A DNA stretch of 64,000 bases from Ipomoea triloba (GCF_003576645.1 NC_044925.1:8954423-9018422), one strand, 5' to 3'; positions 11,740 to 22,750 are shown, counted from the stretch's first letter. Numbers and translations: made by a program. The notes: a model not told the origin generated them from the letters alone.

Positions 11740-12050
11740 TCGGTCGGGTGGGGTTCTAGGCGGGTTTTGTACATAGAACCCGAATCTAACTCGATCCACC
11801 GCGGGTTTACTTTTTTAAGACCCACCCCGACCCACCACCCACTATCACCCAAAAAAAACCCGATCCATGTAGGGTGAATTCGGGTGGATATCCATGGGGC
11901 GGATTGAAATTTTCATCCCTACCGATATGACATTTTGTGAATCCCATCATGCACACCAATCACTTGCTCAAGTGAATGATCTCTGAGCCACCTAATGTCT
12001 AGTTGGACGACCAAAGGCACGAAAAGATGCATTGATATATTTTCCAACAC
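10780..12050 (-). pseudogene. Ty1/copia pol (integrase end to RT start), broken
   Basis: Reading from 12050 downward, the minus strand first gives a WLRDHSLEQVIGVHDGI segment (the linker before copia RT). After the MITE comes EPKVIKEALGDSS, then [57 protein letters not shown] and [12 protein letters not shown]. These are the ordered N-terminal motifs of the RVT_2 reverse transcriptase. In-frame stops and frameshifts are scattered throughout, and the catalytic YVDD region is absent. It is split by the hAT MITE at 11298-11921. With the gag relic at 12.4-13.1 kb it forms the remains of one minus-strand copia element whose middle has been deleted. Confidence 0.8.
11298..11921. mobile_element. hAT-superfamily MITE in the copia relic
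   Basis: The left terminus is TAGGGATGGCAATGAG; the complemented right terminus reads TAGGGATGAAAATTTC. The flanks CCAATATG (11290-11297) and CCGATATG (11922-11929) match at 7 of 8 bases, as an aged hAT 8-bp TSD. Subterminal regions carry many CCCACCC / GGGTGGG motifs in inverted arrangement. The centre is AT-rich with a (TA)n tract. There is no transposase ORF. The reading of the copia linker resumes on both sides, which confirms a clean insertion. Confidence 0.88.
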
Positions 12051-12054
12051 TTAA

Positions 12055-12367
12055 GGCCTTCCCCAATGGCTGATTTTAAACAAATTTTGGAACAGTAAAT
12101 GAGTTTTTATCAATTGGGAGATGTGTTTTTTATGGAGTTCTTTCTCCTGCAAATTGAAGTTTTTTAGGGTGGGCCCCACTAGGGAAGGCTATTGTGCCTC
12201 ACGCATGCGTGAGGCGTAGATTTCTCGCCCAGACGGGTGCATAATTACTGTTTTTTTTTTCAGTTTTTGTTTTGTTTTGTTTTTTCTCCACCCCATTTTC
12301 TCTTTCCTAATCACACTTACAAAAACTCCTCAAAAACCACACCCAAATTTAACTATTGAGGAAGGCC
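12055..12367. mobile_element. Tourist-like (PIF/Harbinger) MITE
   Basis: The termini GGCCTTCCCCAATG and (complement) GGCCTTCCTCAATAG are inverted repeats flanked by TAA on both sides (12052-12054 and 12368-12370), the usual PIF/Harbinger target. It is 313 bp with no ORF. An 18-bp perfect palindrome, CCTCACGCATGCGTGAGG, lies at about 12197-12214 near the centre. Confidence 0.8.
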
Positions 12368-12396
12368 TAAGCATTTTTTAGAATTGAACCAAGTCA

Positions 12397-13065
12397 GTTG
12401 TTGCTGGTATAGGCTCTATCGGTGAAGGAATTGGATCTATCAATAGGACCAGATCTATTGGAGTGACATGATCTGCCGGTGGATTAGAAATGATAGAATT
12501 TGATCAACTGGTGTTGAAATATGGATTTGTGTCACGACTTCTACAGATTGAGGATTAGATTCGCTTACGAATACCGGTCTTGAGCCGTTTGGCTTTAGAA
12601 AAGATGAGGTACCAAAACCAAGTTAGATTCAATCCCTTGATGGCTTTTGTATAGCTAGCAAAGTATCCATTAACTTGGAATTTCCAGCATATATACATGC
12701 CAATAAGCTCTCTCAGTTTTTGTTCCCTAATAACCCTTGATTTGCACATCTCTTTTAGAGATTTATTCTCTACATTGTGTTTTTCCAGCTTTTCGTTGCG
12801 ACTATTGAGGGTTTTCAATCCCTCAATCAGACGAAGGTTGTCACTATTAAGTTGGTAGTTTTTCACCTTAAGTTTTTCGTCGTCTTTTTGGATCTTTTCA
12901 AATTTTTCTCAAGATTTGTAGAAATGTGTCATAACGATTCCCAGTAGAAGAGTCATGTGAATTGTAACCAGAGGAAGTAGAGTTTACCTCTTCATCATCT
13001 TGATCAATGGCTATGAAGCACTCAGAATTTATTTCTTCCAATTTGATGAATTGCTATTTTGTGTG
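12397..13065 (-). pseudogene. Copia gag C-terminal coiled-coil relic
   Basis: A 103-codon minus-strand ORF (12866 to 12555) is strongly charged and heptad-like (NSDNLRLIEGLKTLNSRNEK, LEKHNVENKSLKEMC), suggesting a coiled coil. Upstream at 13050-12900 the frame reads LEEINSECFIAIDQDDEEVN and STSSGYNSHDSS. This acidic-serine-coiled-coil order is typical of the gag end in large plant copia elements of the SIRE/Tork kind. It lies upstream of, and on the same strand as, the pol relic, consistent with one element. No zinc knuckle was seen. Confidence 0.55.
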
Positions 13066-14316
13066 CTCATTTGATAGCATGATTCGCTAGACTTGCTTAG
13101 GTATTTGGATTAGAACAACTTGTGATGGATGTCAGAATATATTGAATTGTAATTTAGGAAGTGACTTTATTTATATATTGGCTTGGTTGTTGTTGGAAGT
13201 GGAATTTGTATACTTATGTATGAGTAGTGGCCACATCATACAAGAGGCTTGGGATGAGTGTGGTTGCCAAGAGATGGGACTACACTCTATTCCCTTCCAC
13301 TTGCATTTCTCAACTTACGGCGAGAGGCGGAGCCCGGAATTGAAGGAGATGTTGACCTTAAGGTGTTTGGTGTAATGCCGATTGCTAGTTAAAGTTGCTA
13401 CATAAGTAGAACTCGAACTAGTCAATTTGGTGAAACATCTTCCACTGATCATGACTAATATATCACACTACTTCCTATACCTTAGACCATTTAATTTGAA
13501 TGCATCCCCACAAGGGAATCCTAATCCAATTCCTTCCATCTTCATTGCTCATTTACTTGTTGTTTACTTTCTTGCATGCTTTACTTTGTATTGTTACTTC
13601 TTGCGATTGTACTAATGATTCGACCTAGCTTGATATCACAAGTGTGCACTCGTACTTAACCGCACACCATTCAATTCGTCCCATGACCATCCTTAGAGAA
13701 CGATATCCTGAGAAAGTAACATTCTCCAAACTACTTTCCATCCCACGTATACTACGATCTGTCATACAGAAAGAAAAAGAGAAAACAAATTTAAGTTAAG
13801 AATTTTAAAAAAAGAAGTTTTTTTTTTTGTTGAAGATTTTAAAAAAGAAGTATTAATTAATTAAGATTTAAATTAAAATTTCAAATAAAAGTTCTCAACC
13901 ACTCATTTCTAATCCAATCAGAATGGGTTTTCAAAATATTATTTTATTATAAGTACATAATAGATATGTTCTCACCTATTATCACAGTCTTTGTCCATAA
14001 ATTACCTAGTTTTGTGGTGAGATTGAGATCTAGAGAACTATAAAATCAAATTATTATGCATAATTAGGTTTAAACGTCACAAAATGAAAAAAAATTAAAA
14101 ATTTTCACCAAGTTTTAAAATATTTTTTTGGGGTTAATAAACCTAAAAATAAATAGTATTAATTTGTGGGCATAATTTAATAATGTGAGAGTTTATAGAA
14201 AGAAGCAGCCATTCAAGAACGTTACGCACACGCCTTGGTTTTAGGTAAACAACACATGATGCATGTATTCTAAGGTTCAATGGAACCTTTCAAATAATAT
14301 CATTATCACACACACA
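13066..14316. other. No recognised gene
   Basis: ORFs of 77 and 62 codons (13142-13375 and 13427-13615, plus) have no recognisable domain. Part of this may be the 5' end of the copia element, but no LTR or primer-binding site was found. Confidence 0.35.
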
Positions 14317-14320
14317 GAGC

Positions 14321-14411
<91 letters not shown>
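14317..14411. repeat. (AAT)n(ATT)n self-complementary microsatellite
   Basis: An AAT run is followed directly by an ATT run, so the tract is a near-perfect palindrome that could form a long hairpin. Poly-Asn/Ile ORFs here are artefacts of the repeat. Confidence 0.95.
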
Positions 14412-15571
14412 TTTTTTATATATGCATGTCTTATTCAAATTAAATAAGATTAAAATAAGCCCTGAAAGCCTCAAAGGCACAACACTAATTAACTATCTAG
14501 TAATGACATAAATCATGTGATAAGATCTCTAAATACATCGGCAAAGATTAGAATCATGCTTTTATCTCATTTGCTAGCTTGTACATGTTTTAATCAAGTT
14601 TTGTCCATATTATTAGATGTGACAAAGACATTGGAACAATGATTATCATATTCGTCATTTCAAGAATTTTGTAATCTAATAAAATCTAATAAAAGTAAAA
14701 AATGTTAGATCTTAACTAGAATAAAATTTGTGTTGGGAATATAAGTTGTATTAAGTATTTGTTCTTTGTGTTATTTGTGTTGTTCCTTTATACCATTTAA
14801 AAAAAAAAATTTACCCTCCACATGTTTTATTTTGACATTTATTTTAACATTAGTCATTAACTGAAATTAAAAATTTGTTAGTGAAATAAGTGGCACTAAA
14901 TGACTCTTATTTTGTGTTATTCAATTCATGTTGTATATTTATAGTTTCTTACCAAATTTACCTTCAATGTTTTTTTTTTTTTGTCAGTTCTACTATTGCT
15001 ATGTAAAATACAAATACATGCATACGCATAACATATGTGTATATGTAGTTTCAATCAATATGTTTTAGTTTAATAATACTATTTTCTTTTGAATAATAAA
15101 TTTTAATTAATGAATAATGTGTATCTATTTTAATATGAGTTTCTTATTTGAAAATAATCAAAATATATCTTTTTTTTAAATTAAAATTTCGCTCCTTTTT
15201 TTTTTTGGTAAAAGAGTTATGTTTTTATTTGTATCTTATTTATGTGGAATATATGCATCATTTTTTCATTGGTTTATTGTCAACAAAATATTTGTTTTAT
15301 TCATTTATTATGGTATCAACGTTAAAATCTAATTATAATAGAATAAACTATCAAGAGAAAACAAAGTGTATGTATTTGCTAAAAGTTAAATCTAATATTT
15401 TCGAAACACAATACATTCTAATTCAATGCATCTTTTAAAATTTATGCTAGATAATTATATTTTTTATCGTCAAAAATTAAAATTCTACGGAGTATCTTTT
15501 AATATTTATTTATTTAAATAATTTAGTTTTACTAACTTATTTATTGTTAATTGCTATATTATGTATATTTA
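14412..15571. other. No recognised gene
   Basis: Very AT-rich. A 96-codon plus-strand ORF at 15148-15438 is hydrophobic, from T-rich DNA, and lacks any recognisable domain. I see no supported feature. Confidence 0.4.
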
Positions 15572-15725
15572 ATTTACAACTAGATTGATATGGTTGCCCA
15601 AAGGTATCCTTCCACCGAAACCATCAATCTAGTTAAATGGTTTGCTCCATTCACATGGGTGGGAATTGAATCCCTAAGCTCATGCTTAAGAGACAATGTG
15701 CTAAACCATAACACCAACCATGTTA
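15572..15725 (-). mobile_element. SINE-like tRNA-derived repeat
   Basis: On the minus strand, TGGTTTAGCACATTG (A-box-like) is followed about 20 bp later by GCTTAGGGATTCAATTCCC (B-box-like, compare GGTTCGANTCC). The downstream body contains 'AACTAGATTGATGGTTTCGG' and ends in AT-rich DNA. No TSD was established. It could also be a decayed tRNA pseudogene. Confidence 0.5.
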
Positions 15726-16097
15726 CGAGGTTCGTTAACAACTTTCATAATTGATCATTATTAGTGATGATATTATACGCATTTACGTCACTCTCATTTT
15801 ATTTGTCATTTATTTTTTATCTAAGAATACGGAATCAAGGTTTCAAGCTTCAAATCAAGACAAGATGGGAAAGGAGTGAGTTCCCATTGCTTTAAGGTCT
15901 AAATAGTTTATATTCTTGGAGAAAATAAAGTAGAAAAAGAGATAAATTGAGCTAATATATACTAAAAATTATTTCAATGTCGTTATGCAATAAATAAATA
16001 AATAAATAAATAAATATATATATATATATATATGAGTGTGCGCGCGCGCATGCGTGCATGCATGTATGTATAGAGGAAGAGAGAGAGGGGCATTGTA
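15726..16097. repeat. AT-rich spacer with (AAAT)n, (TA)n, (GC)n and (GCAT)n tracts
   Basis: No gene. At 15988-16070 an AAAT run is followed by TA, then GTGCGCGCGC, then GCATGCAT-type repeats. This compound, Z-DNA-prone tract abuts the foldback element. Confidence 0.75.
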
Positions 16098-16529
16098 TCA
16101 AATGAGAACAAATCCTTATGAGAAAAATAAAAGCCAATCTCAACCTTACATCTGAAAAAATTGGACGGATCAGATCAATATTTAAAAAAAATAAATGCGG
16201 TAGCATTTTCGTAAATATCACCAACTTTACTATGCAAATTTGAATACTAAAATCTGCAATTCTTAGACTTATTCGGGTTTATATAGAAATCTAGAATTAA
16301 CATTTTGCACATTTTGTATTTACATTTTGCATATTTAATATTAAAAGATTGTATTTGTAAAAATGTGAAAGTGCTTTGCACTTTTATTTTTTATTTTATT
16401 TGGTTTAGTGTTCATTTTTTACTGATTAAGGTCTGGTATTTACGGTTTATATTTAAAATTTAGTTTTTTTGTTAATTCTATAAAATTTACCAGATTTGCA
16501 TATTTAGTTGTTAAAGATTTTATCTTTAA

Positions 16530-16705
16530 TCACCGTTCGCACACACTTCAATTTGGAATCTTAATCAATCTAGACCATTAAAAATTTTTGAAATCAAATC
16601 TTGTACATCAATCACCGTTCGCACACATTTAATCATCGTTTGCACACATTTAATCACCGTCCGCATACAATTAATCACCATTCGCACATATTTTATTACC
16701 GTTCG
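16530..16705. repeat. About 20-bp repeats AATCACCGTTCGCACACATT
   Basis: Six or so diverged copies of a unit like ATCACCGTTCGCACACATTT occur inside the foldback core, flanked by paired copies of AATCAATCTAGACCATTAAA. They may be subterminal binding repeats or a slipped array. Confidence 0.75.
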
Positions 16706-16793
16706 CATACACTTCAACTTAGTATCTAAAATCAATCTAGACCATTAAATTATTAAATGGATGCACAAAATCTGATCTCACGATCTTGGAAAA

Positions 16794-17177
16794 GAGCAAA
16801 TTGTCATTTTGGTCCACTGATTATAGGAGTCCTGTTAATTGCAATTCACGACTTTCAAAAATGTTAATTGAATACCTTGACTATTCAATTTTTATCAATT
16901 TTGGTCACTGCGGTTAAATTGACGGTCAAATTTCACCTAACCGGGTCTGAATTTGGTTAATTCGGACACAATTAAAAAGACAAATTTGCCCCTCATATTA
17001 AGCATTAATTGGCTAGTTAAGTTTTTCCAGCGAAATTTGGTTGTCAATTCAATTTGGCCGGAGTGATCAAAATTGATAGAAATTAAATAGTTAAGGTATT
17101 CAATTAACATTTTTAAAAGTCGTGGATTGCAATTAACAGGACCCCTATAATCAGTGGATCAAAATGGCAATTTACTC
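16794..17177. mobile_element. Mutator-like palindromic MITE
   Basis: Inverted arms of about 120 bp: GAGCAAATTGTCATTTTGGT at the left and, in complement, GAGTAAATTGCCATTTTGAT at the right, with close similarity through CCACTGATTATAGG and GTTAATTGAATACCTT. Long TIRs starting GAGYAAATT are typical of plant Mutator-like MITEs, but the 9-bp flanks do not match, so the superfamily is tentative. The 384-bp element is non-coding. Confidence 0.75.
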
Positions 17178-17406
17178 TATATATGTATATAACAACTAAA
17201 TATGCAATCTTTTAATATTAAATATGCAAATCTGGAAAAGTTTGAGAATTGCATGTATTAGTGTTCAGGTTTGCGTAATAAAATTTGTGATAATTACGAT
17301 AATGCCACCACATTTTTAAAAAAAAATTGATGATCTATCCGTTTTTTCTAGATGTAAGGCTGATATTGGTTTTAATTTTTCCTTAGGACTTGTTCTAATT
17401 TGATCA

Positions 17407-17410
<4 letters not shown>

Positions 17411-17498
<88 letters not shown>

Positions 17499-17505
17499 TT
17501 ATATT
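17411..17505. repeat. (TA)n(TG)n compound microsatellite
   Basis: TA followed by a long uninterrupted TG run, lying exactly between two foldback elements. Confidence 0.95.
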
Positions 17506-17534
17506 TATTTCTTTTTTTATTTATATATTTAGTA

Positions 17535-17885
17535 AAGTTCTGGTGCGGCACGTCTTCACGTGCTGTCAGTGCGGTTTACAACACTAGTGTTAACAAGATA
17601 CACCACTCAATGTTAGGAAATGCACAACACAAATATGCACCATTAGTTACGCATCCCAAAAAAAACACACCACTAGCTATTTATACAAATATACACTACA
17701 CAATGTTCGGAAATGCACAATTAGGGGTAGGAGAGTTATGGGGTGTAACACCTTGATCTAAATTTAAAAACCGTCTGGATATTATTGTACATTTTCATTG
17801 TTGTGCATTTTCCTATTACTAGTGGTGTATTTTGTTAATACTAGTGGTGTAAATCGCATGAGAAGACGCAACCACATTTGAGCAG
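17535..17885. mobile_element. Foldback element with TGCACAA / ACACCACTAGT motifs
   Basis: The left arm (GCACGTCTTCACGTGCTGTC.., GTTTACAACACTAGTGTTAA, AAGATACACCACT) is matched by the complemented right arm (GCGTCTTCTCATGCG, ATTTACACCACTAGTATTAA, AAAATACACCACTAG). The core carries repeated AAATGCACAAC. It is bounded by microsatellite on the left and (TA)n at 17891-17911 on the right. No ORF. Confidence 0.7.
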
Positions 17886-18262
17886 ACATAAATATATATA
17901 TATATATATAAAGTGATAGCATCACGTGCATCTGGTGATCTGCATATGTTAGTACCATATTTTGTGGTGGACCTTATCTGTTTGCCCACAAACTTTGTGT
18001 GTTCTTCAATAACAGTAACGCAACAGAATAGAATTTGTAAATCACTTCAACCACTTGCCTTGCCTTTTGGTTTAATCTTAGTTGGTCTTCCTATTAATGG
18101 CTATCTTGTGTTTCCATTTACTTTTGTGGGGTCACCTGCCCCATATCATGCCTAGCCTACCTCATAAAGTTTTCTCAATGCTCCTTTCAACAAAATGATG
18201 ATATTTAATCACTTCAACCCAGATATATCTAACTTAGATCTCATGATATTTGAATACACCAA
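17886..18262. other. No recognised gene
   Basis: An 80-codon plus-strand ORF (17913-18155) covers most of this stretch but has no recognisable domain. Its composition is more gene-like than its surroundings, so it may be a relic of a coding sequence I cannot identify. Confidence 0.3.
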
Positions 18263-18271
18263 TTTAAATTA

Positions 18272-19036
18272 GGGAAAACAGCATGTTTTCCCTCCATGTT
18301 ACGTGCATATAGTACTTTTTCCCCCCTGTGTTATTAAAGTGACAATTTTTACCACTGAAATGTTAAATTGACATTGTTACCCTTAAAAATAATTATTTCA
18401 TTTATTATTCTTTTCCAACAAATTATTACTTATATGTATGAATGATCACGATTCGGTTCGAACCTAACTAAACACTGTAGCAATCATACCGAAATAGTAT
18501 GGAGGTTCTGGTTATGATTCAGAACCGAAAAAGTAAAATTAAATAATTGTTGAACCGTGAACCGGTACTTAACCACAGTCATATATAGTGAAAATGATCA
18601 AACACTTATTTTGATAAATCGGTACGGTTCGGTTCCAATTTCGATTTTGAACCGCCAATCAAAACTTATTTATTTATTTATTTATTTTTATAATTTTATT
18701 TCTTATTTAAAAATAGTCTAAATTCAAAATTATTTCATTTTATTTTTTCGGTTTTGAATCGTAACCATAATCGTCTGTACTATTTAAGTTCAATTGCTAC
18801 AGTGTTCGATTAGGTTCGTATCGAACTGTGATCTTCCATACATATTAGTAATAATTGGTTGGAGAATAAAAATAAATGTAATAGTTATTTTTAAGGGAAA
18901 AAATGTCAATTTAACATTACAGGGGAGAAAACTACCACTTTTAAAAAAACTCAGGGGGGAAAACTGCCACTTTAATAACACAGGGGGGAAAAGTGCTATA
19001 AGCACATAACATAAGAGGAAAAAGTGGCATTTTCCC
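18272..19036. mobile_element. Mutator-like non-autonomous element with perfect 9-bp TSD
   Basis: The TIRs run from GGGAAAACAGCATGTTTTCC at the left and, in complement, from GGGAAAATGCCACTTTTTCC at the right, and share the blocks CCCCTGTGTTATTAAAGTG and ATGTTAAATTGACAT. The right arm has an extra internal duplication. The flanks are TTTAAATTA at 18263-18271 and TTTAAATTA at 19037-19045, an exact 9-bp duplication diagnostic of Mutator. The 765-bp element holds a nested hAT-like piece and no transposase. Confidence 0.92.
18445..18835. mobile_element. Nested GGTTCGG-type palindromic repeat
   Basis: Between the two Mutator arms, GATCACGATTCGGTTCGAAC at the left corresponds in complement to GATCACAGTTCGATACGAAC at the right. 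The core contains ACCGTGAACCGG and CGGTACGGTTCGGTT with an (ATTT)n tract. It looks like an hAT-type MITE inserted into, or carried by, the Mutator element. No TSD determined. Confidence 0.55.
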
Positions 19037-19045
19037 TTTAAATTA

Positions 19046-19720
19046 CCATATTATATTTCTAGAAACGCCAATCCAAATAAACTCTTTAAAATTATGCATT
19101 AATTACACTAATTATGAAAGAAGCGAATTCTAAAGCACCAAATATAAAAACATAATAAATCTCACTCAAAGTAAGAATTTATTGGTTATTTTTTTTAAAT
19201 ATAAATATTGAACATATGTTTTTGCCTATTGCGTATAAAAAAGACTAGCCCTTGACACCTGATCAATCAAAAGGATAGTTGGCAATAGTGGGAAATTTTA
19301 TTATAAATATTTTTGTTGTGCCTAATTTTGCATTAAATGTTAAGATGGTAGGATAGAATGGGTTAGATGAAGTTAGCAAATTAATATGGAAGGTGGAATT
19401 GGGGGCCAAAATAAAGAGAAATGAAGTGGGGGGTTGTAGACTTGTAGTACATGTGAAATGTTAAATGTCCACTCTAAATAGTATGTGAAAGTGATGAATA
19501 ATTTTGAAAACTACGTTTTTGAAGTTGATCTGAGGCATACGTACAAAGGACATATCATGAGTAGGCCAAACCTAATAAAAGGTCACTATACCACTAATTA
19601 TGGCTAACCCCACATTAATGGTGATTGCGAAAATTATATTTTCCAAGGATGGGGGGCCCACCTGGACCTAGTTTAGGATCCCAGGATCTGATAACCCAAT
19701 AAGCCCATGGTTGTATTATT
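19046..19720. other. No recognised gene
   Basis: AT-rich unique-looking sequence without ORFs of note. Confidence 0.4.
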
Positions 19721-19928
19721 GTGTGGACCACACTATCAAATAATGTATATTTAATATAAAAATAATGTACATTGTATTCAGGGAATGTACATTATTTGTG
19801 TACTGAATATACATTAATTTTATAGTATAAAAATAATGTACATTCAATACAAAAATAATATACATTTAGTACATTAAAAATGTACATTTTATTATGATCC
19901 ACACAGCTGTGTGAACCATGGTCCACAC
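19721..19928. mobile_element. Small foldback element with AATGTACATT array
   Basis: The 10-bp ends GTGTGGACCA (19721-19730) and TGGTCCACAC (19919-19928) are perfect inverted repeats. The core has at least five AATGTACATT or TGTACATT copies (itself a palindrome) spaced by AT-rich DNA. Non-coding, 208 bp. Confidence 0.65.
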
Positions 19929-20622
19929 ACTAATTTTTCTTAGTTCTCAATCTAATCAAAGGGCGTGGGACCCACCAAAACAAGGTAAAGAATTCAAAAG
20001 GTGTGTGCAAAAGCTTCCTTCCCACTTTGGAGATTTTATCCATACATATATATAAATATAATATTATTCCCATTAAAACATGAGAGATAGAAGAATGGTT
20101 AGATGGGACAAAACCAAGCACAAAAGCATGGGATCCAATCAAAGGGAATTATTGAGGGCCCAAGATTGTGAAACCTAGCTTTCCTTTAGGTGTCAGTGTG
20201 GTCAGGCCACACATACATATATAAATACATTTTATAATGTATCTATATTCTTCACCATCACCTTTAATTTGATGTTTGCTTCTTTTCTTCTCCTTGCAAC
20301 CCACACATTTAGCCCCTTTGTGGAGTGGGTCTCACTCACACACACACATAAACGAATTGGTGGGGTAGGAGGGGATTTTTTTTCCTTTATTTTTGAGGGG
20401 GGGTGGGGGGGGGGGCACATCTAGAATCATGACCTTCACAAATCACAATGTGTTTCCTCTCAGTGGGAATTTTCATGACTTTGCCATGAGCTCACTTTTG
20501 GTGGACTTTGTAATTGGTGAGAAAAAATATAGTGGAGCGGAATAAAAGCTAGGGGGTGGGAGATTCTTTATTAGGTAATTTTAATTTGTATCTAACCTAC
20601 CATATAATAATAATAATAATAA
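19929..20622. other. Unassigned, with a G-rich tract at 20395-20416
   Basis: No gene recognised. A run reading GAGGGGGGGTGGGGGGGGGG has the G-run spacing of a possible G-quadruplex on the plus strand. (AAT)n occurs at 20606-20622. Confidence 0.5.
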
Positions 20623-21259
20623 TACTCAAATAGTCAAATAGTCAAATAGACCATTGAATTACACGCGAATATGTAACTAATGTATCGAATTAAAAAAAAA
20701 GTACTTTAGTCCCTGAACAATATAAAATTATGCAACTAAACGAAAAAATTGACATGTTTAACCGATTATTTCTATGTGTCAATAATTTTTTTTTAAATTT
20801 ACTTTTTAAAATTTTAAAATAATTTTAATTAGAATTTAAAATAAAACCCCAAATCATTCCAACTCATCCCACGCCTTCGTCTCCCGCCGAAGATGAAAGA
20901 CATTCGTCCGTCTTTGGCATTGTAACAAAGGACATGTCTTCGTCTCTAGCTTCATTCGTCTCCAACTTGGAGACGCAACTAGAGAAAAATGATCGACCTT
21001 CACCTCCGACAGTAGTTGAAGGACCAACCTTTGTCTTCGGCGATGAAGTTTGTTTGTTTTTTAAATTTAAATCTAAATTTATTTTTAAAATTTTAAAAAT
21101 ATTTATTAAAAAGATTATTGACACGTAAGTAATAACTAGCCAAATACATAAATTTTAGTTTAATGGTATAATTTTAGATTGTCCTGGTTCAATTACAATT
21201 TTTTGAATTTAATGGCCCAATTACATGTTTGCATGTGATTCAGTGGCCTATTTGAGCGT
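20623..21259. mobile_element. Mutator-like TIR element
   Basis: The left end (CTCAAATAG.., AGACCATTGAATTACACGCG) and complemented right end (CTCAAATAGGCCACTGAATC, ACATGCAAACATGTAATTG) are inverted repeats; the left end has a small triplication of AGTCAAAT. The centre (20860-21060) is noticeably GC-richer and gives a 64-codon plus ORF and an 86-codon minus ORF, possibly captured sequence that I cannot identify. No TSD was established. Confidence 0.55.
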
Positions 21260-21402
21260 TAGACACACACACACAATTAAAGAGATGATATGAAATTGAC
21301 TATGTAATATTTTATTCTAAAGTTACAATTCTATACTGTTCGGTCACATAATTATTAACGTAAAAAATGATACTCACAATGATTTCACATTTCCTTTATG
21401 TA
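21260..21402. other. Unassigned spacer
   Basis: Short AT-rich spacer, no feature seen. Confidence 0.4.
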
Positions 21403-22696
21403 TAAATCAATGTTCTTTTACTTACAAAAGTTTGCCTAAATATTTCATAATTGAAGTAATTATAGTTAAACGTAATGGTTGTATATGCCAAAAAGGCTTG
21501 AAAAACATAGTAAAGTAAAAGTAATCCCAAACTAGATTGTTAGTTGATCTTTATTTAGGTGGCATTTAGACAGGTGAATGGTACACCCATCATTTACCCC
21601 CACTGCACACACAATAAGATTAATAATTCCATGTGGTAGGCAGCTCACATGAGTTGTTTGCACATATTTGTTGGAAACCCAAATAGTGCAAATCACCCAA
21701 CTCCCATATTATTAGACCAATTAACATCATTAGACTTTGCCTTTTTCACAAGATTTAAGGATAAAAATAAATAATAATGAAAGAAGCAAGCTTGGGTATT
21801 CCCATTCAATCACCCCCAACATGTATCCATTAGTGCACCCACTTTTCCCCCTCATTGGGTGAATGAGTTATTTGGGAATATATTGTTCAAAAGAGTCTTG
21901 CAATGTAAGCCTAGTGGGCATCCATGAGACACATCATTATCACTCTTTCCTTGCTTTTTCTTTTCTTTACTATTTTATTTCATTTGTTTCTATCTATGTG
22001 GAAGGAAGGATAAGATGTTAAAGAAATTCTAAAATATATAATCAGATTATATNTAAATCAATGTTCTTTTACTTACAAAAGTTTGCCTAAATATTTCATA
22101 ATTGAAGTAATTATAGTTAAACGTAATGGTTGTATATGCCAAAAAGGCTTGAAAAACATAGTAAAGTAAAAGTAATCCCAAACTAGATTGTTAGTTGATC
22201 TTTATTTAGGTGGCATTTAGACAGGTGAATGGTACACCCATCATTTACCCCCACTGCACACACAATAAGATTAATAATTCCATGTGGTAGGCAGCTCACA
22301 TGAGTTGTTTGCACATATTTGTTGGAAACCCAAATAGTGCAAATCACCCAACTCCCATATTATTAGACCAATTAACATCATTAGACTTTGCCTTTTTCAC
22401 AAGATTTAAGGATAAAAATAAATAATAATGAAAGAAGCAAGCTTGGGTATTCCCATTCAATCACCCCCAACATGTATCCATTAGTGCACCCACTTTTCCC
22501 CCTCATTGGGTGAATGAGTTATTTGGGAATATATTGTTCAAAAGAGTCTTGCAATGTAAGCCTAGTGGGCATCCATGAGACACATCATTATCACTCTTTC
22601 CTTGCTTTTTCTTTTCTTTACTATTTTATTTCATTTGTTTCTATCTATGTGGAAGGAAGGATAAGATGTTAAAGAAATTCTAAAATATATAATCAG

Positions 22697-22703
<7 letters not shown>
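21403..22703. repeat. 650-bp identical direct duplication around a single N
   Basis: 21403-22052 and 22054-22703 read as the same sequence with one N (22053) at the join. The second copy runs on into a (TA)n tract where the first copy stops. This is what results when two overlapping contig ends are placed side by side rather than merged. I see no ORF or motif in it. Confidence 0.9.

Positions 22704-22750
<47 letters not shown>
22704..22750. repeat. (TA)n microsatellite
   Basis: TA array at the end of the duplicated unit, probably the reason the assembly broke here. Confidence 0.95.

Larger units (their letters stand above)
16098..17410. mobile_element. Large foldback element next to TA/TG microsatellite
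   Basis: The left arm (TCAAATGAGAACAAATCCTT.., AAAGCCAATCTCAACCTTACATC, GCGGTAGCATTTTCGTAAAT) pairs with the complemented right arm (TCAAATTAGAACAAGTCCTA.., AAACCAATATCAGCCTTACATC, GTGGTGGCATTATCGTAATT). The arms are about 150 bp or longer. The outer motif resembles the GTGAGAAC foldback at 6.4 kb. Core repeats include GCATATTTAATATTAAAAGA in both orientations. A second TIR element (16794-17177) is nested inside. No ORF. Confidence 0.75.

Noticed and set aside
16794..17177. 9-bp TSD for the palindromic Mutator-like MITE
   Set aside because: The flanks (CTTGGAAAA and TATATATGT) do not match, so no TSD is claimed there.
17400..17756. 118-codon ORF
   Set aside because: Most of it is a translation of the TA/TG microsatellite followed by a foldback arm.
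20395..20416. Functional G-quadruplex
   Set aside because: The G runs permit it, but nothing nearby (promoter, gene or origin) suggests a role, so it is only mentioned as composition.
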